Positions 27,974 to 45,696 of a stretch of DNA of 64,000 nucleotides are shown here, piece after piece. Origin of the DNA: Apus apus (taxonomy: Eukaryota; Chordata; Aves; Apodiformes; Apodidae); contig NC_067286.1 of NCBI RefSeq assembly GCF_020740795.1, positions 14,084,633-14,148,632 of the forward strand, in the 5' to 3' direction. The notes under the pieces were generated by a model. The model saw only the letters and a list, made by a program, of their open reading frames with translations, was not told the DNA's origin and searched no databases. A program made the position numbers and the translations under genes. Each line of letters begins with the position of its first letter. Within the stretch, counting starts at the first letter, position 1.

Positions 27974-28087
27974 CATAAGAGCATAGGTTAGTCCCAAGCC
28001 TACAAGTCCTGAAGAGAGATTGTTATACAGGCAACTGGTAATAGAAGTGACAGCTGCTATGAGTACCACGCATGCTCCAATGTACTC
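27974..28087 (-). CDS. ABCC8: ABCC8 exon 31: TM16
   Basis: 38 codons: [20 protein letters not shown], then a short extracellular turn (YNNLSS) and [12 protein letters not shown]. It is a transmembrane helix of TMD2. The loop is less conserved than the helices, as expected. Acceptor TTCAG; donor GTAAGA; phase 0 at both ends. Confidence 0.97.
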
Positions 28088-29283
28088 CTGAAGAAATATG
28101 AATAAACTCCATCACTATAAGTCTACACATTATTAAAACGTTCTCATAACTTTGCATAGCAAAGAACAAACCCATTGCACAGTTTGAAATACAGGCACGA
28201 AATACCACACAAGTCCGTACAGACCCTGTCTAGGAACACATTCTTATCGCCTGTAGTGTGGCTGTGCTGTTTGGAAGCACTATTTTACACAGGAGCTGTA
28301 CCAACACTCTTAATCATCTTCTGGAGAAGCCAACACAGAATCTTAAGCATGTAAGACAGGTGGCTGAAACTGTGTTGTGGACGTTACCTGGGCTGGGAGG
28401 GAAATGCTCCCATGATCCCCTCTATGAGTAGATCCTCTCTGTGGCTGATGACTGACTGCTGGAAATCACTGCAGTTGCTGCTGGGTGGCTACCATCCGTA
28501 TTGTTCAAGCAAGCTGTTCTTGCACAGCACGTGTCTATTAGTTGCACTATGTCCACCCATGATGGGCTTTTGCTACTTTAATTTAAATCATTAGTTATTT
28601 GACTTTCCACAGTCTTTTTGTAGTCTGTTACATAATTTTATTCAATGAACTGTGTAGGAGGGAAACTGACACTCGTCTATGTTTGTACTGTTTAATGATA
28701 CAGGCATTGATGAGAATTAGGGACTTCAGATGGTCTAGGACTGAATATATAAAAGGGTAATAACATTTTACTTCAGTCACACTCAATATCTGAAATTAAG
28801 TAGTGAGCTAGAATGGAGTCCAAAATGGAGGTATAGAGTGTGACAGGGAATACAAATAAACCTACACTTAGCACATATAAAAGAAGCCCATGTTACCACA
28901 ACAATGCTACTACACCTGTATCTAACAGTCTGATACAAAGACCACAATTAACAACATAAAATTTCTCATGCCAGGTAACTTTACTTAGCACTCGAAGGGA
29001 ACAGGCACCTGAATATCTTTGAAATTCTTCAGATGACACAAAACAGGCATACACCTGTCTATGTCCTTCTGCTTATTAAGATGTTGAAATGTTCCTGGGG
29101 AGCCACAAACCAAAGGCCTGCTAATGCTGACTAACACAGTCCCAGAAAGGCATCCCAGCTGGCAGCACAGCCCAACCAGCTCTGATCACTGTTCACACAC
29201 AGAGGAGTCAATGTGACCTACAAAAACTATTCTTGCCTTGGAGAAACAGCTGCAGGCTATGGTAAAAATTCCTACTCCATTCA

Positions 29284-33067
<3,784 letters not shown>

Positions 33068-33160
33068 CTGAAGGCTCGGATGGTGGTAAGACCTTCAACA
33101 GTCTCTGAAAAATGGGAGAGTAATGGTAGCTGAGTGCTGTCATCCAGCTGCTGCAGGTCC
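33068..33160 (-). CDS. ABCC8: ABCC8 exon 29: TM14-TM15 intracellular region
   Basis: Encodes [20 protein letters not shown] and [10 protein letters not shown], the highly conserved ABCC intracellular coupling region. Acceptor TCCAG; donor GTACAG. It is flanked by split Arg codons (CG/G before, AG/G after). Confidence 0.97.
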
Positions 33161-34119
33161 CTGGAGAGGATTATGAAAAGAATTGTGTAAAAAGCCAGTT
33201 TTCTTGTGCAGTTATTCTCTTGAAACAGGCCCAGGGAGTGAAAGGGAACAATAATTCTATATGTAAGGCTCAGACAGATTGCAATGCAGTGCTGCTTGTC
33301 TGAGTAGGGAAACAAAGAACCCAGGAGGATTTTTCTTTTAAAATTTCAACACAAGCAGTGCCAGAATTCTAAATAGGTCTTTTCCCTTCACTGCCTTCCC
33401 TTGTTTCTCCTATATTCCTACTTCTTATGCTCAATTGTTTATTTATTTAAACACCATTGTGGCTCTATGCTGAATACAAATTTAATGGCCTAGTGCAGAT
33501 AAGAGCTCAAGTGAAGTAGAAAGGCAAAATGCAGCTTCCTCTGGATCCTCTCTCCACCCCCAGATGACAGCACAACTTTGCACAGAGCTAACAGTACAAC
33601 TCACAGATTCCATAGAGTAAATGGGAGCCTACACTCATCATTAAGTTGTGCTTCTCAATTTCTTGTTTAGTCATCAAACCAGTGGAACCACGTGTGGGGT
33701 GAAATTCTGTTTAGCGTCAGTTCCTTCCAGCAGGAAGTAAATTGGTTACAGACTCCCTCTGGATTCACACATACAGGAAGGGATGAATGCAGCATTGCTG
33801 CAAGTGCTTCTTGAGCACCACTCAAAGGAAGCTGTACGACCTTAGGGGGAAAATCACAGAACTGGCAGAATCCAGTTGCTGTCCTATAAGCTCTAAGAAT
33901 CTTTGATCAAGGACAAAGACCCTGCTCACACCTCCCACAAGTGCTGTTTGGAGAGCTGCAGATCTGGTAAAATGACACATTTTCACTATAGCGTATCTGG
34001 CTCACTCAAAGAGAGCCATGGCTCTGAGAGGACCAAACGTACACATGAAATTCCCCAGCACTGCAATTGCACCACAGAAGATGTTTCTATTGCCAGAATG
34101 ATCCTGGTTTATGCACTTA

Positions 34120-34359
<240 letters not shown>

Positions 34360-34974
34360 CTACTTACACAAGGAAAATAAATTGTGAGGGTTTGCAGCAC
34401 TAAACATACAGGACTACTTCGAAATTGTCTGCTGGGTTTTGGGAAAGTCTGAAGAGATTTCTGTGGGGTTGCTTCACACATCTGCATTGTGGAGCACAAT
34501 CCTCATGTCAGAGGATTACACATGGGATGCAACTGATGATTTCAGTGTCTGCAGCAATCCCATGAGCTGGCTCTGTGCAGTCTGGGGTAACTACTGATAA
34601 TTTGAATTTCAGTCATTTCTGTTTTGGACATCAGCACTTGCCTCTCACTCATTTAATATGCTCATATGAGTCAAATTCATGTGTTCACCCACTTCTTAAA
34701 AAAAATGTGTTCCTCTTAATTTGGGGATACCAGTGGTGATTGAATTTCACTAACCTTTTTTTATACAGGGCATCTTAATCAAGTAAATGGTTTTTCAATT
34801 TGCATTTAAGATTTAATTCTGAACTTGGAAAATCATTATGCAAATTGATACAGTAGTCAAAATCATAGATCACCAGCAGACTTAATCTAAATGAATGTAC
34901 AGTAAATTAAAATCTAATCTTTCAGACTGGGAAAGATAGGACAACCTGGCAGCTTGAATATATTTATTCAGTAC

Positions 34975-35044
34975 CTGGTCGATGGTATTGCAGTCAGCTG
35001 AAAATCTGTTCAATATACTTCCCAGAGGTGTTGTTTCAAAAAAC
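34975..35044 (-). CDS. ABCC8: ABCC8 exon 27: TMD2 intracellular loop
   Basis: Encodes [20 protein letters not shown] and [17 protein letters not shown] is the diagnostic ABCC motif in the second half-transporter. Human has Ser where this has Ala in FSAD. Acceptor CATAG; donor GTACTG. Confidence 0.97.
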
Positions 35045-36157
35045 CTATGACAAGAAATGGGAAAGATTACAATACTGATACTAAAATAGTTTTAATTTTT
35101 TTTCTACGTTCCTTAAGCTAGGTACTGTATCACAGACACAAGCAAATAAATGCACAACAACAATAAAGTTTCTCACTTTTCCCCATAGCCACGGCTTTCC
35201 AATAAAATGGCAGTCTGGGTGTAATGCAACAACAGTGAACATGTCCCCAGCTCCCTCTACTGCCTAAGCTATGGAAATCACATGGTTACATTTAAAAAAA
35301 ATCCTTTCAGATTTGCAGTTCATGAAAAATGCAAAAAAAAGTTAAATGCAAGTCTGGCATTTTTCTGGGAACAGAAATGCATAAATAAGAACAACTGTTG
35401 GAATAATATGCTAAAAGGCCTTTCTTTACATTTGCATATGCAAAATGCAAACTTTGTACTTGCTCTGTAATTGCTAATTGTTCCATAACTGATGTTGAAC
35501 CTGAAGTCAAACTCTATCCTGAACAAAAAGAACTTTTGAAAAAATATCTGAGGTTTTCCATGTATATGATTTCTCCATGATTTCTGGGTCAAATACAGTT
35601 AGCTTAGAAATATATTTTTCCTAATATTTAGAAACAGCTGTAGGTTTGAATCAAGCTGCAACTTTCCTTTCAAGAATTAGAAAGAAAAGTTATGCAGGAC
35701 AAAAAAGGCCTCCCCTGGTGCATCCCAGTGTACCCTCATGATGCCTGTGATGACACTTGTCTAAGCTCATTATCTCTCCTAGGCTTCCACAATCACTGCC
35801 TGACAGTAAATATTTCCAGTGATTATGAAGCACACTATGAATGAACTGTACAACATACTGATCAATAATTTTGTTTTCTCCCTAATTAAAAACAGCAAAG
35901 AGAAATTAAACATGCAAGGAAGTCAATCTCTTAAGTCACAGTGAGGCAGGAGAGACATTTGATTCATGTCTAGGAACTTAACCAGCCAGGGTGCTATTTT
36001 AAAAAATTGCTTAGTAGTTTGATATTCTGGTGATATTCAATGACAATTAAATGTGATTCACACTCACTTCTTAATAAAAACTGTGGTTAGAAAACTGCCT
36101 TGAAGTAAGAAACACGAAATTACTACAACACAATCTGTATTACAATCAGGTGAATAC

Positions 36158-36318
36158 CTCATTGGCGCCAAAATAATTTTATTTAGTAAAGAAGAGTGTA
36201 GCTTTTTGGTGACTTTCAAGCCAGTCCACTCCACTGCTATTGATGTGACAAGACATAACACAATCCCAAGACAGCAGAGAATGCTGAAAACTTTTGAATA
36301 TGGAGAATGGTTGAAATC
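36158..36318 (-). CDS. ABCC8: ABCC8 exon 26: TM13
   Basis: Starts with a divergent extracellular segment ([10 protein letters not shown]), then TM13 ([20 protein letters not shown]) and [23 protein letters not shown]. The extracellular stretch between TM12 and TM13 is the least conserved part, as in mammals. Acceptor TCTTAG; donor GTATTC. Confidence 0.96.
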
Positions 36319-37290
36319 CTAAGAAACAAAAAAAGAGTAACAAGGTTATTCACTATAAATTATGTTTAAAATTTATTGTAAAAACACAAACATAGGACTG
36401 AAAAACATAAGTAGTAAATCCTTTTTCCTCCCTAAATTAAACTGCCAATGATTTTCAAGCATCTTAAACCACAATTTATTGTTCTTTGCAGAAAGGAGTG
36501 TTTGTATGAAAATATAGAAATCTACAAAAAAACCCCTAAAAGATCTATTTGATAATTTCATCTAAAAGAAAAAATATTTTTCAAAGCATTTACTATGGCT
36601 TTGTTGGTTTTGTCTATTTTTTAATAGGAACAGAATATAATAATTTTTCTTTTGAAACAGTAATTTCATATTAGAATCCACCATCAATAGAGCATCTTTT
36701 AGAGATGAAAGCATAACTCCAAGGAAATCATCCATGCAGCTCCCAGACATTAATGTGGGTTATCTGTAGGCACTAAATCACACTAAAGAAAACAATCCTG
36801 GTTCTAACAAAATCCCTCCACTCCTGCTTTATAGATACAGATTTATAGATATAGATACTGCTAAGTATCCCTGTGGTCAGTTCCATGTCGAATTCACAGC
36901 AAAAAATCAATCAAAAAAGTGTGCTTGTCATAAAAAAATATGTATCTTTTTTTCCCATGTGGTGCAAAACCTGAAAGCCCTAATTGCACTGAGAATGCAC
37001 CAGTACAGGGAAATGACAGAAAAACGATGAACTTTAGAAACCAAGTTTTAGGCATATCAGCTAGATGATGAAAATACAATAAATCTAGCAAAAGGAGAAC
37101 AACATCATAAAGAACTTCACTGTTAGTTTTATTGGAGTGTGTACCCAAAAATGCATTAACCTGCAAAACACCCTGGAGCCCTAGTACTAGACGTACAGCA
37201 CCTGGCATACAAAGCTTTGAGCAGAGGTTGGCAGTGGGAGATCCTCACTAGGTTAGATCACAGGAGGAAGATGAAGGAGGCATTGCATAC

Positions 37291-37538
37291 CTCACAGTGA
37301 GAGCAGTTCTTCAACTCTAGCTCTGTCTTCCCAGCAATGGCCTCTGAGGTCCAGCGTGCCAGGCAGTAGTCAATGGCCACCATCACCGTGTGCTTCAGCA
37401 GCTGGGACAGAACCAGTAGTGGCAGGAGGAGGATCCCTGCTGCACTGAGGTACTTGCCACAGGCTCTCCAGGGCATCTTTGCTCTCTGGTGCAGGACTGA
37501 AGACAGGTTGTCTTCATCATCACTTTCTGTTACTTCTT
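37291..37538 (-). CDS. ABCC8: ABCC8 exon 25: linker, TM12
   Basis: 82 codons: acidic linker [20 protein letters not shown], then [40 protein letters not shown], and an extracellular tail ending NCSHCE. The linker identifies SUR1. NCS is a potential N-glycosylation site at the position of a human NCS. The mammalian DYWLAKWT reads DYCLARWT here, a Trp-to-Cys change. Acceptor TTGCAG; donor GTATGC. Confidence 0.97.
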
Positions 37539-38115
37539 CTGCAATATGCAAGAAAAAAGTACAGCCACACTGATTTATTCATACTCACCTTTCAGAAGGA
37601 CTGGCAAGGGGCAGCCACAAAACCAGACTTATCACACAGGACAAAGAATGGTTTTAAGGTGAAAGTACTTACTCAGCCATGCAGGTTTAACCTGCTAAAG
37701 TTAGCAGTAAGTCATGCAAAAATATGCAAAAACCCTTAGTACTGGGCAATCAATGTCTTCAGCCATGTTTTTTGCAACTTAAAAGTACTGGTGTGATAAA
37801 AACGGATTGCATTTTTTTCCTATGTAAAACTTTAAACAAGTGTGCTGTTGAGAGGTTTGAAGCTCACCCAGCATAAACTATTCAACATCATTCCTCTTTC
37901 ATTATCAAATCATGTTCAAGAAAAAACCTCTCAAGTTTGGAGGAAGCTGACTTCTGAATGCTTGAAATTACTGTAGTCCAGAGGCAAAATCAATGGAAAT
38001 AGCACTCTTAAGAATCATGACCCACCTGAAATATTACCATTTTCTTGACATTTTGAATTATGTTAATTCAATCTGTGAAACAGTAATGTGCTGGGCTCAA
38101 AGGGTGCCCTTTTAC

Positions 38116-38215
38116 CTTCATCCTCTTCATCATCTTTCAGCAGAGCATCACGGGAATACATAGTCCTTCGGAGATTTGTTCTTTCCAAAACAGTTTTGGT
38201 TTCCATAATAGTCTC
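38116..38215 (-). CDS. ABCC8: ABCC8 exon 24: NBD1-TMD2 linker
   Basis: Encodes ETIMETKTVLERTNLRRTMY and SRDALLKDDEEDE, the charged, poorly conserved linker. The SRD.LL.D and acidic run fit the mammalian linker, which is longer (around eight consecutive Glu). Acceptor CTTAG; donor GTAAAA. The last Glu codon is split with exon 25. Confidence 0.93.
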
Positions 38216-38914
38216 CTAAGAAAGGGACAGTTCATGTGTTTTCAACTGGAGAATTAATTAAAAAAAATTACTAGCTGTGACAAAATGCTTCCAATCAGAA
38301 CACCAGTGAAAAATAAAAGTGAGACTCTTACAGCAGGAAGTCCTAAGTGATTGATTTGTTACCTCTGTGTAAAACCAAAGGACCTAAATTAGATGTCTGA
38401 CATTAATTTCAAGTTGTCAGTCCCAGACCTCTTGGAATCTTAATTTGGACAGATATCCCTGAATTAATAAGAACTAAGATCAATATCTTGTTCTTCCTCT
38501 GTTATAGTATTAAAGCCAAAACGTGTTCATAACTTAGAGAGCTCAATATAGGCACATCTGAAAAACTTCTATCCAGTGCAGTGATTAAATTCAGGCATAT
38601 TTATAGAAGCAGTTATCAGTATTGCACATTACTGATGCTTTTCCTAAAATGGCCCAAGTTAATATTGCTTAGACAAGGATATTTTGATAGGGCTTCCTAT
38701 CAAGAATGGGTCAGATGCAACAGTATCAAGGAAGCATGAGATTTCCAGATGAAGGCATTTCTTTTAACAGATAAATAATACTGGTAATAGTAATACTACG
38801 TTCACACTAAGTTAGAAAGCACACATGCCATATCAATCTTTGCTCATGCTTTCAACCTAAGGAAAAACAAAGGTCACATTTTTGAAAATGTTGATTGCCC
38901 TGCCCATCAAAAAC

Positions 38915-39040
38915 CTTCTCCAGCTCTTGGTCTTGTCGATTCATTAATGTCTTCCAGTGTTCAAAGAGCTCAGTCTCTGACTTCTGAATGTCCTTGAGTG
39001 TTCCTTCTCTCTGGATGTTACCGTCTTTCATTGCAATTAT
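38915..39040 (-). CDS. ABCC8: ABCC8 exon 23: end of NBD1
   Basis: 42 codons: [42 protein letters not shown]. It follows HADW of exon 22 exactly as in mammals and ends ELEK as the human exon does. Acceptor TTTTAG. The donor is GTTTTT, a weak match to consensus, but position and phase are right. Confidence 0.94.
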
Positions 39041-39547
39041 CTAAAAAGTTTGAAACACAAGTGGTGAGATAAATAGCCACATGTATCTATTTATTTTAAA
39101 GCTACATTGCTGTGCCATGACAGAAATTTCTCTTTTCTTCAATAAATTAAATTTCTGCAAACAAATCTGTCTCCTAAAAAGACAGTGAAGTTATCTCTTG
39201 AATCCGTCCCCCTTACTCAAGATGCTGCAAAACCCAGAGATTCTCCGCACTTCATGCCTGCAGAAAGGAAGGCTGCTTTTAAGTGAAAAAGCAGCCCCCT
39301 TCAGCAGACTAGAAGAGTGCATTACTCTTTCTAGATACAAGTCATTAGAACTTTAGAGTTCTCTTACCTCCTAAAAGGAAAAGGCTTTTAGCAGCACACT
39401 GTGTGCAGCAGGTTTCGCCCTCATTCAGGCAATTAGATACATGCATGCTGGCTTGACTATTTGTTTGGTATCGTGGATCTGGTAAGGAAAAGCTAGGGAA
39501 TTTGAATCCCTAAAGCTTTTAAAACTACAAATAGTGGACATAGTTTG

Positions 39548-39573
39548 AAATAAATAAATAAATAAATAAATAA
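39548..39573. repeat. (AAAT)n microsatellite
   Basis: About six tandem AAAT units in ABCC8 intron 22. Confidence 0.9.
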
Positions 39574-40739
39574 GGAAGACAAAGTCTGAAGGGCATAGTT
39601 TCCAGGTTTATATCAGTGTAACCACACTACACACACAGGGTAACTACCTTCACTTCAGATCCGACAAGGAGAATTGGAAAATGAGGCGTGTAGACTGTAC
39701 ACTCATGTGACATCATTAGATAACAGTCAATGCAGTATTTATTTTTCTCTCTCCCTGGAAACTTAGAAATTTCCATGAGTGGGACTGGGCAGGTGGGTAA
39801 ATAATATATTCCACTTACTGCTAAGAATTTACACCAGAGGTACGGAGAAAATAAACAAGGATCTTTTTGTGGTCAGTTTATTCAGGAAAGCTGTAACTGG
39901 GCTGGACCTTGAATTCTTCTGAAGGCCTTGCTACAAAGATTTAGGAGGGCCATCACACACACTTCCAATTATAGTTTTATTTAAAATTCCTTAATAAAAT
40001 AAATATTCCTACTACACTCCATTGAGTAAGACTTGCTAAAGCTTAATGAGACCTGTGCTTAGGAAAAAACCTTAAACTATTTCTTAATATTTTTAAATTA
40101 TAAACTTAATTAATACAAATCCTTCCTGTCCTACAGGCTGTTTGGAACAGTATATTTTGTCAAATATTACTGAAATAAGTAAGCAAGATAATAAAAATAA
40201 TTCTTATAGAGTAGCTCATAAAACACAAGCATCTACAAATGAGGCTGACATTAATAAAGGTGGTGAAAAAGGTGATACTGATACAAGGCCATTTTAAAAA
40301 TGCATATATACAACAATTGAAAAAGAGGAAGCAAAGATGAGGGGAAGAAGACAGTAAATTTCTATATTTTGAGAGATGCTAACTGTAAAAACAGAACTAA
40401 GTTGAGAACAGTAGTAATTCTTAAAGGTGTACAACTGAGGGAGAAGGTCCCTGCAGACACCATAAAGGGTAAATGCTGCCCAACAAAAACATGGTTCGAC
40501 CAAGATTAACGCCTGTCTGCAACTTTATAGCAAGCCAATGTGAAAACAGAAAGCAGCTGAAATATTATTTCTTGAGACAGAGTAACTGCAGCTTTATTCT
40601 GTTCAAGCTGCAAATGAGACAGAAGACCTGCTAGGAGGGATAACTGCAGTCATCAGTCGTCACAGGCAGGAAGACCTGTCAGTTGCAGCTGTGTCACCAC
40701 AGGAGAACTAAGCACAAGGTCAATGTGAACCAATGGATT

Positions 40740-40787
40740 AAAAAAAAAAAAAATAATAAAAAAAAAAAAAATATATATATATAAAAA
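40740..40787. repeat. Poly-A and (TA)n tract
   Basis: Low-complexity run of A with interspersed T followed by TATATATATA, within ABCC8 intron 22. Confidence 0.85.
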
Positions 40788-41435
40788 TCCCAAACCTCCT
40801 TATCCTACTTGGTTTGTTTCATCTTTGACATTTGCAATTGCAAACTGCTATAGAGAGAATACCTTCCTTTTTTCAGTAAACTATGAGATAAAACAAAGAA
40901 ACCTAACAACACAATTGAACATTTGCCAACATAAAAATGGTTAAGATGTTCTTGATACATTATACACTAGTACTAACCACAAGGAAATACTGGGTCTTTT
41001 TCCTTAAATTTCCATAAACCTCAATATCCATAGACACACCTTTTTCTGTGGCAGCAAAAATTCCTAGTAACATCCCAGCAGAGGCAAATACACTACTCAA
41101 ACATTTAACTGCTTTGTGATAAAAAATGAGCAAAGTTTTCCAATACAACTAATGTTTTTGGGTATTCAATGTATTTTAAATGCAGCCTGCTTTCATGAGT
41201 GTGTATCAGCCCTATGAAAATCCCAATCTGTTTAGGTGTTCTATGATGGGAATCCCAAATTATGGCACCTCAAACGCACTGCGTAATTTTCAAAACATCT
41301 TTATTATGTCTCTTCTCACTAAACCACCACTTGGTAGAAAGATGAAGTGAAAGCCTTGTTTGTAGCAAGACATATTTGTGCCATATTCTTGCTTCCTCAA
41401 AAAAACAAAAACAAAAAAGGGAAGAGCTTTCTTAC

Positions 41436-41573
41436 CCAGTCAGCATGGGGCAAGTACTGCAGCTTGTGAGTTACTAGCACAACTGTCCGCTTGTCTTCCC
41501 GTAGCATTTTCAGGATGCCTTCTTGCATAAGGTGGTCACTCAGGTGGATATCCAGTGCAGAAAAGGGATCATC
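41436..41573 (-). CDS. ABCC8: ABCC8 exon 22: NBD1 Walker B to H-loop region
   Basis: 46 codons: [46 protein letters not shown]. It starts with the DD after Walker B hydrophobics VVFL (exon 21); an Asp in place of the usual catalytic Glu is normal for SUR NBD1. VTHKL holds the H-loop His. Acceptor TTGCAG; donor GTAAGA. Confidence 0.98.
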
Positions 41574-44183
41574 CTGCAATGAGGAGAAGAGGTCAGCTTT
41601 TGGAGCCCGCGTTTACGGGATTTAAGTAAACTGATAGTTTTTAATACTGGCAAAACCAGTTAGGTCAATATAGGCAATCAGAAGAGGCCATCAGAAGATC
41701 AAAATTGTTCCGAGGATTGGTTCCTTAAATTACATAACAACAAACCTGGAACTGTCTTTTTGCATATGGGTAACATCAGCTGTGTAAACATTATGATTTC
41801 ATGAGGCTTTCTGGGAACTGCTCCTCTCAGCAGATGTGTTTCAGAGCCTACTTAAGTGCAGGACATGGTTTCTGTCAGACTCAAGACAATGCAGCAATGT
41901 CTGTCTATGGTGTGTGTTACACAACAGCTCTGGGGGCAAAGAGCACATTTTTATTTCCTAAAGCCATAATTGCCTTCTGATTATTATTATTTCTTTAATC
42001 CATAAATCCAGAATTTATTAATGAAGAATTGCAAAAGGAGAAATACTGATCATTTTGATTACTTTACTCAGATGCTTGATTTACAACCTATATTGTCTTG
42101 AATTAATTAATTATATACAATTCATTTGGGCATAAGATAATCTGTACCATCTTTTGGGGGACTTGTTTACCTAATCCTATTTATATGGAATTACAAATCT
42201 ATTATTTCTGCTTTTACTAGTGATAGTGGTCATAGGATTTACTTAGTATTATTATTTCATACTACTCTATTACCAGGATATATATATATATATATACACA
42301 AAACCAAGATTTCTTAAAAACAAAATTTCGTTTTCTCCAGATGTTTGCTGATAAAGAAGGATTAAGTTTTATTTAATTCTGCTTTCTCAGTGACATAATT
42401 GCCACCAGTTAATTTAGAGAGAGGTGTAAGCAAAGAGGTGAGGACTTTTGAAAATCCTCTGGAGCTTCTGTTCCCCTCAATTTTGCAACAATTTATATTG
42501 TGACTGCATTAAACACTTTAGTAATGTTGCTTTCATGTATCTACAAACCCCCAAATATCTGAAATCAATAGTAAGATAAATATGACCACTGAAAATCTAA
42601 TAAATCAGAGCATCATAACATAGAGCACTTTAAAAGTGCACTTGAAACACAGTGACTTCTGATCATGATACAGAATTTATTCTTAAAAACGTGTGTGCAA
42701 CCATTGTCTGCACTGTGCTCCCTGAGCAAGGACCTGTCCTGTCAGCTTTACTGCTGCACTCTACTGATCTGGCACTGCCCTGAACATCATTCTGAGCCTT
42801 GACTACATGCACAGCCACTTCCTATGCAGTGCTGCATAATTCTGCAAACTGTCAATGGCAGCACACGGGATGCGACGTTGCGTTGTGGAGTCAGGCAAGG
42901 CTGCTCATTAAGGCAGCATTCACTGTATGTTTTTATAATGATCTCTTGATCACAAGACACCTGAAAAAAGTCAGTTCATGCTACAGGATTAGTCCAATAT
43001 ACAACAAATAAAACATGTGGAGTGAATGAATGCAATTAAGAATAAAATATGTAATGAATTATCACATGAATGTTTTCATACCTGTGATGATCACGAATTT
43101 AGAGAATGTGAAAAGTCATTGAATATGAAGTGCACGCTTGTGAGAGAGAAGTTTCATAACCATTTGTTTATGAAATCAGTCTTATAAGAACTGAGTGTTT
43201 GCAAATACTAACAAAGAGGATTCGTAATTATTTTTGAATGATTAGTAACTGCATACAGGTACATTTGTAGGTGCTTTTATGTTATCAAAACATATGAGAA
43301 TCTGCTACTATTAGGAGATTATTGAGTGTCCTACACAAAAGGACAAAGGTGACAAAACCAAGTTACATCTCAATACTGCAGTTGCTGATTTTCAGCACCT
43401 GGCCCAACTGCTCTCTCCACTCTCCTGTAGTCCGCTCATTGCCTGGAAATGCCCTACACATCAAGCAGCCACATGTTGATCAACCTAATTACAGGATAAG
43501 GTCTAAGTAAGCTCCCAGACTTTTAGGGATGACCTTTAATGTGCACAGCTCTTCTAATCCCATGTGACTCATGTCTTGCTGTCCATAACAGCTGGATTCA
43601 AAGCTCCTTGAAAACTGAATTTAAGAAGGAAGTCTTAAATTGGAAAGCCAGCAAGCTCACTAGTAGCCAGTGGGTAGGATGCATCCGTTTTCCCACCTAC
43701 TACGTTTTTAGAACCTGCTCTCACACCTTTTTCCGTAGCACTTCTGTTGAAGTTGGGACAGGATATATAACAAGCAGCTCAGGGTGGGAAGACAGCTTCA
43801 TTTGTTGTAGAAAGGAAACACCCCAGACACAGGACAACATTAATTTTAGGCCTGAGACAGCTTAAGAATTTCATTAATACAGCAGAGTCTGATAAATTTC
43901 TAAGTACCAAAGATAAACACAAGGGTTAAAAAGACATTTAAATGATTTGAGAGGGGAAGCATAGGCATTTCAATTTGTCTCCTAATATCCATCTGCCTGT
44001 CTGCAGCATTTGCAAAATGCTTCTTAACCTGCAGGGTAGCTAACAATGGATATAAAATAAACAGTGCACACTTGGGTTAGGCTCAGTGAAGCCCCATATT
44101 CTAGGTTTTTTACACATGAAATACTCTAAATGCTCACATATCATGCTTCTGTTTGGAGCATAAACCTAATGGCACATACTCAC
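41574..44183. other. ABCC8: ABCC8 intron 21
   Basis: 2.6 kb, AT-rich, with a (TA)n run at 42279-42296. Short open frames at 42799-43011 and 43322-43865 are unrelated to SUR1 and have no recognisable domain. Confidence 0.6.
42279..42296. repeat. (TA)n microsatellite
   Basis: About nine TA units in ABCC8 intron 21. Confidence 0.85.
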
Positions 44184-44264
44184 CAGGAACACAACATTTG
44201 TCTGCTGGTAAAGTGCTCTCGCCACACTGATACGTTGGCGCTGCCCTCCAGACAGATTAATACC
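44184..44264 (-). CDS. ABCC8: ABCC8 exon 21: NBD1 signature
   Basis: 27 codons: [27 protein letters not shown]. It contains the intact LSGGQ ABC signature of NBD1 and the hydrophobic half of Walker B. Acceptor CTCCAG; donor GTGAGT. In phase 0 on both sides. Confidence 0.98.
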
Positions 44265-45480
44265 CTGGAGATAAGCAGGAGAAAAACAATCAGACAATTA
44301 TAAATACATCAACTGACTATTCATATTCTGATTTGATTATCTACAGAGAACTTTCTAGACAAAAAAAAAAAAAAAAAAAAGAGAAATTTTTCAAAGGCGT
44401 GGGCCTGCAATTTAGCTGGGAACACAGTACAGAAATTGTTAGAAAAGCCAGAGCCCTCTGTCTGGAGCTGTACTCCATACACACCAGAATGGGAAATGTT
44501 TAATGGTTTTTGATGACATTATGGTCACATAGATATTCTGCAGGCAGTCTACACTAGAATTCTACTCAAAAGTTTACCTTGAGTCTGGCTGTATTCTGTT
44601 TTTTTTTATTTTTATCAGCTCCATTATATACTGTAATCAGTAGTTGCTAGCTGGGAGGTCAGACCATGCCGAGGTTAAAATCACCTGGTTGCTACCGTAC
44701 TTGTTTTCAGCCCTTAGTGCCCTGCTCCCACCCTGCTCTAAGTCACTTATCCTTCCTGTGATCCACCTGCAGTTCCACAAACACCTTAAGCTCCCATAAG
44801 GCAGCACGACTGCTAAAAGACGCTCCCCCACCTTCTCCTTCCACTCCACTTCTCTCCTTCTGTCCAAAAACATTTGCCAGGCTACACAATTAATTGGGTT
44901 AGCAACTAATTCATTTAAAACTAACTTGGTAGCCAGTGTGGAGATTACACATAGAAATATATCCTTAAAAGTATCCTTGTGTTGGGTGGCTTGTTGTGGT
45001 TTTGTTGTTGTTTATTTTGTGACAGTGACAGTATTTACCAGAGTAAATTATTTACAAATAAGTGTCTTCTGTTTCCTTTCTTGTCACTCCCTAATCTTCC
45101 TTGATGTGTTATAGCTTAGTTTGCTATTGATTAAACACATGCCCTTTTTTAAAATGAAGGGGCTCTAAAAATCCATAAATTCTTTATTTCTACATTACTC
45201 CTAAAGAAAACAAGAAATGCACTGGGAAGTTAGGATATCTGAGATAGTGGCTGCAGAATTAGTCAAATATTCTGATAGCAGCACATTTAAATCATTGCAT
45301 CTCACACAAATGACAGTGTTTCCATGTTTACTAAGCAACAAGCTTTCAGACTAATGACCCAAACCTACACTTAACTAAAAGATTACCTTTGTTGCCAAAT
45401 AACCGGTAAGATTTTAAGAACACAACAAAATAATAAAAACCCCTCTATATATTTAAAAGAAAAATAGAAGCCTGTAGCTA

Positions 45481-45696
<216 letters not shown>

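Larger units (their letters stand above)
39041..41435. other. ABCC8: ABCC8 intron 22
   Basis: 2.4 kb. It holds an (AAAT)n microsatellite (39548-39573) and an A-rich/TA tract (40740-40787). No exon or interspersed repeat recognised. Confidence 0.6.
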
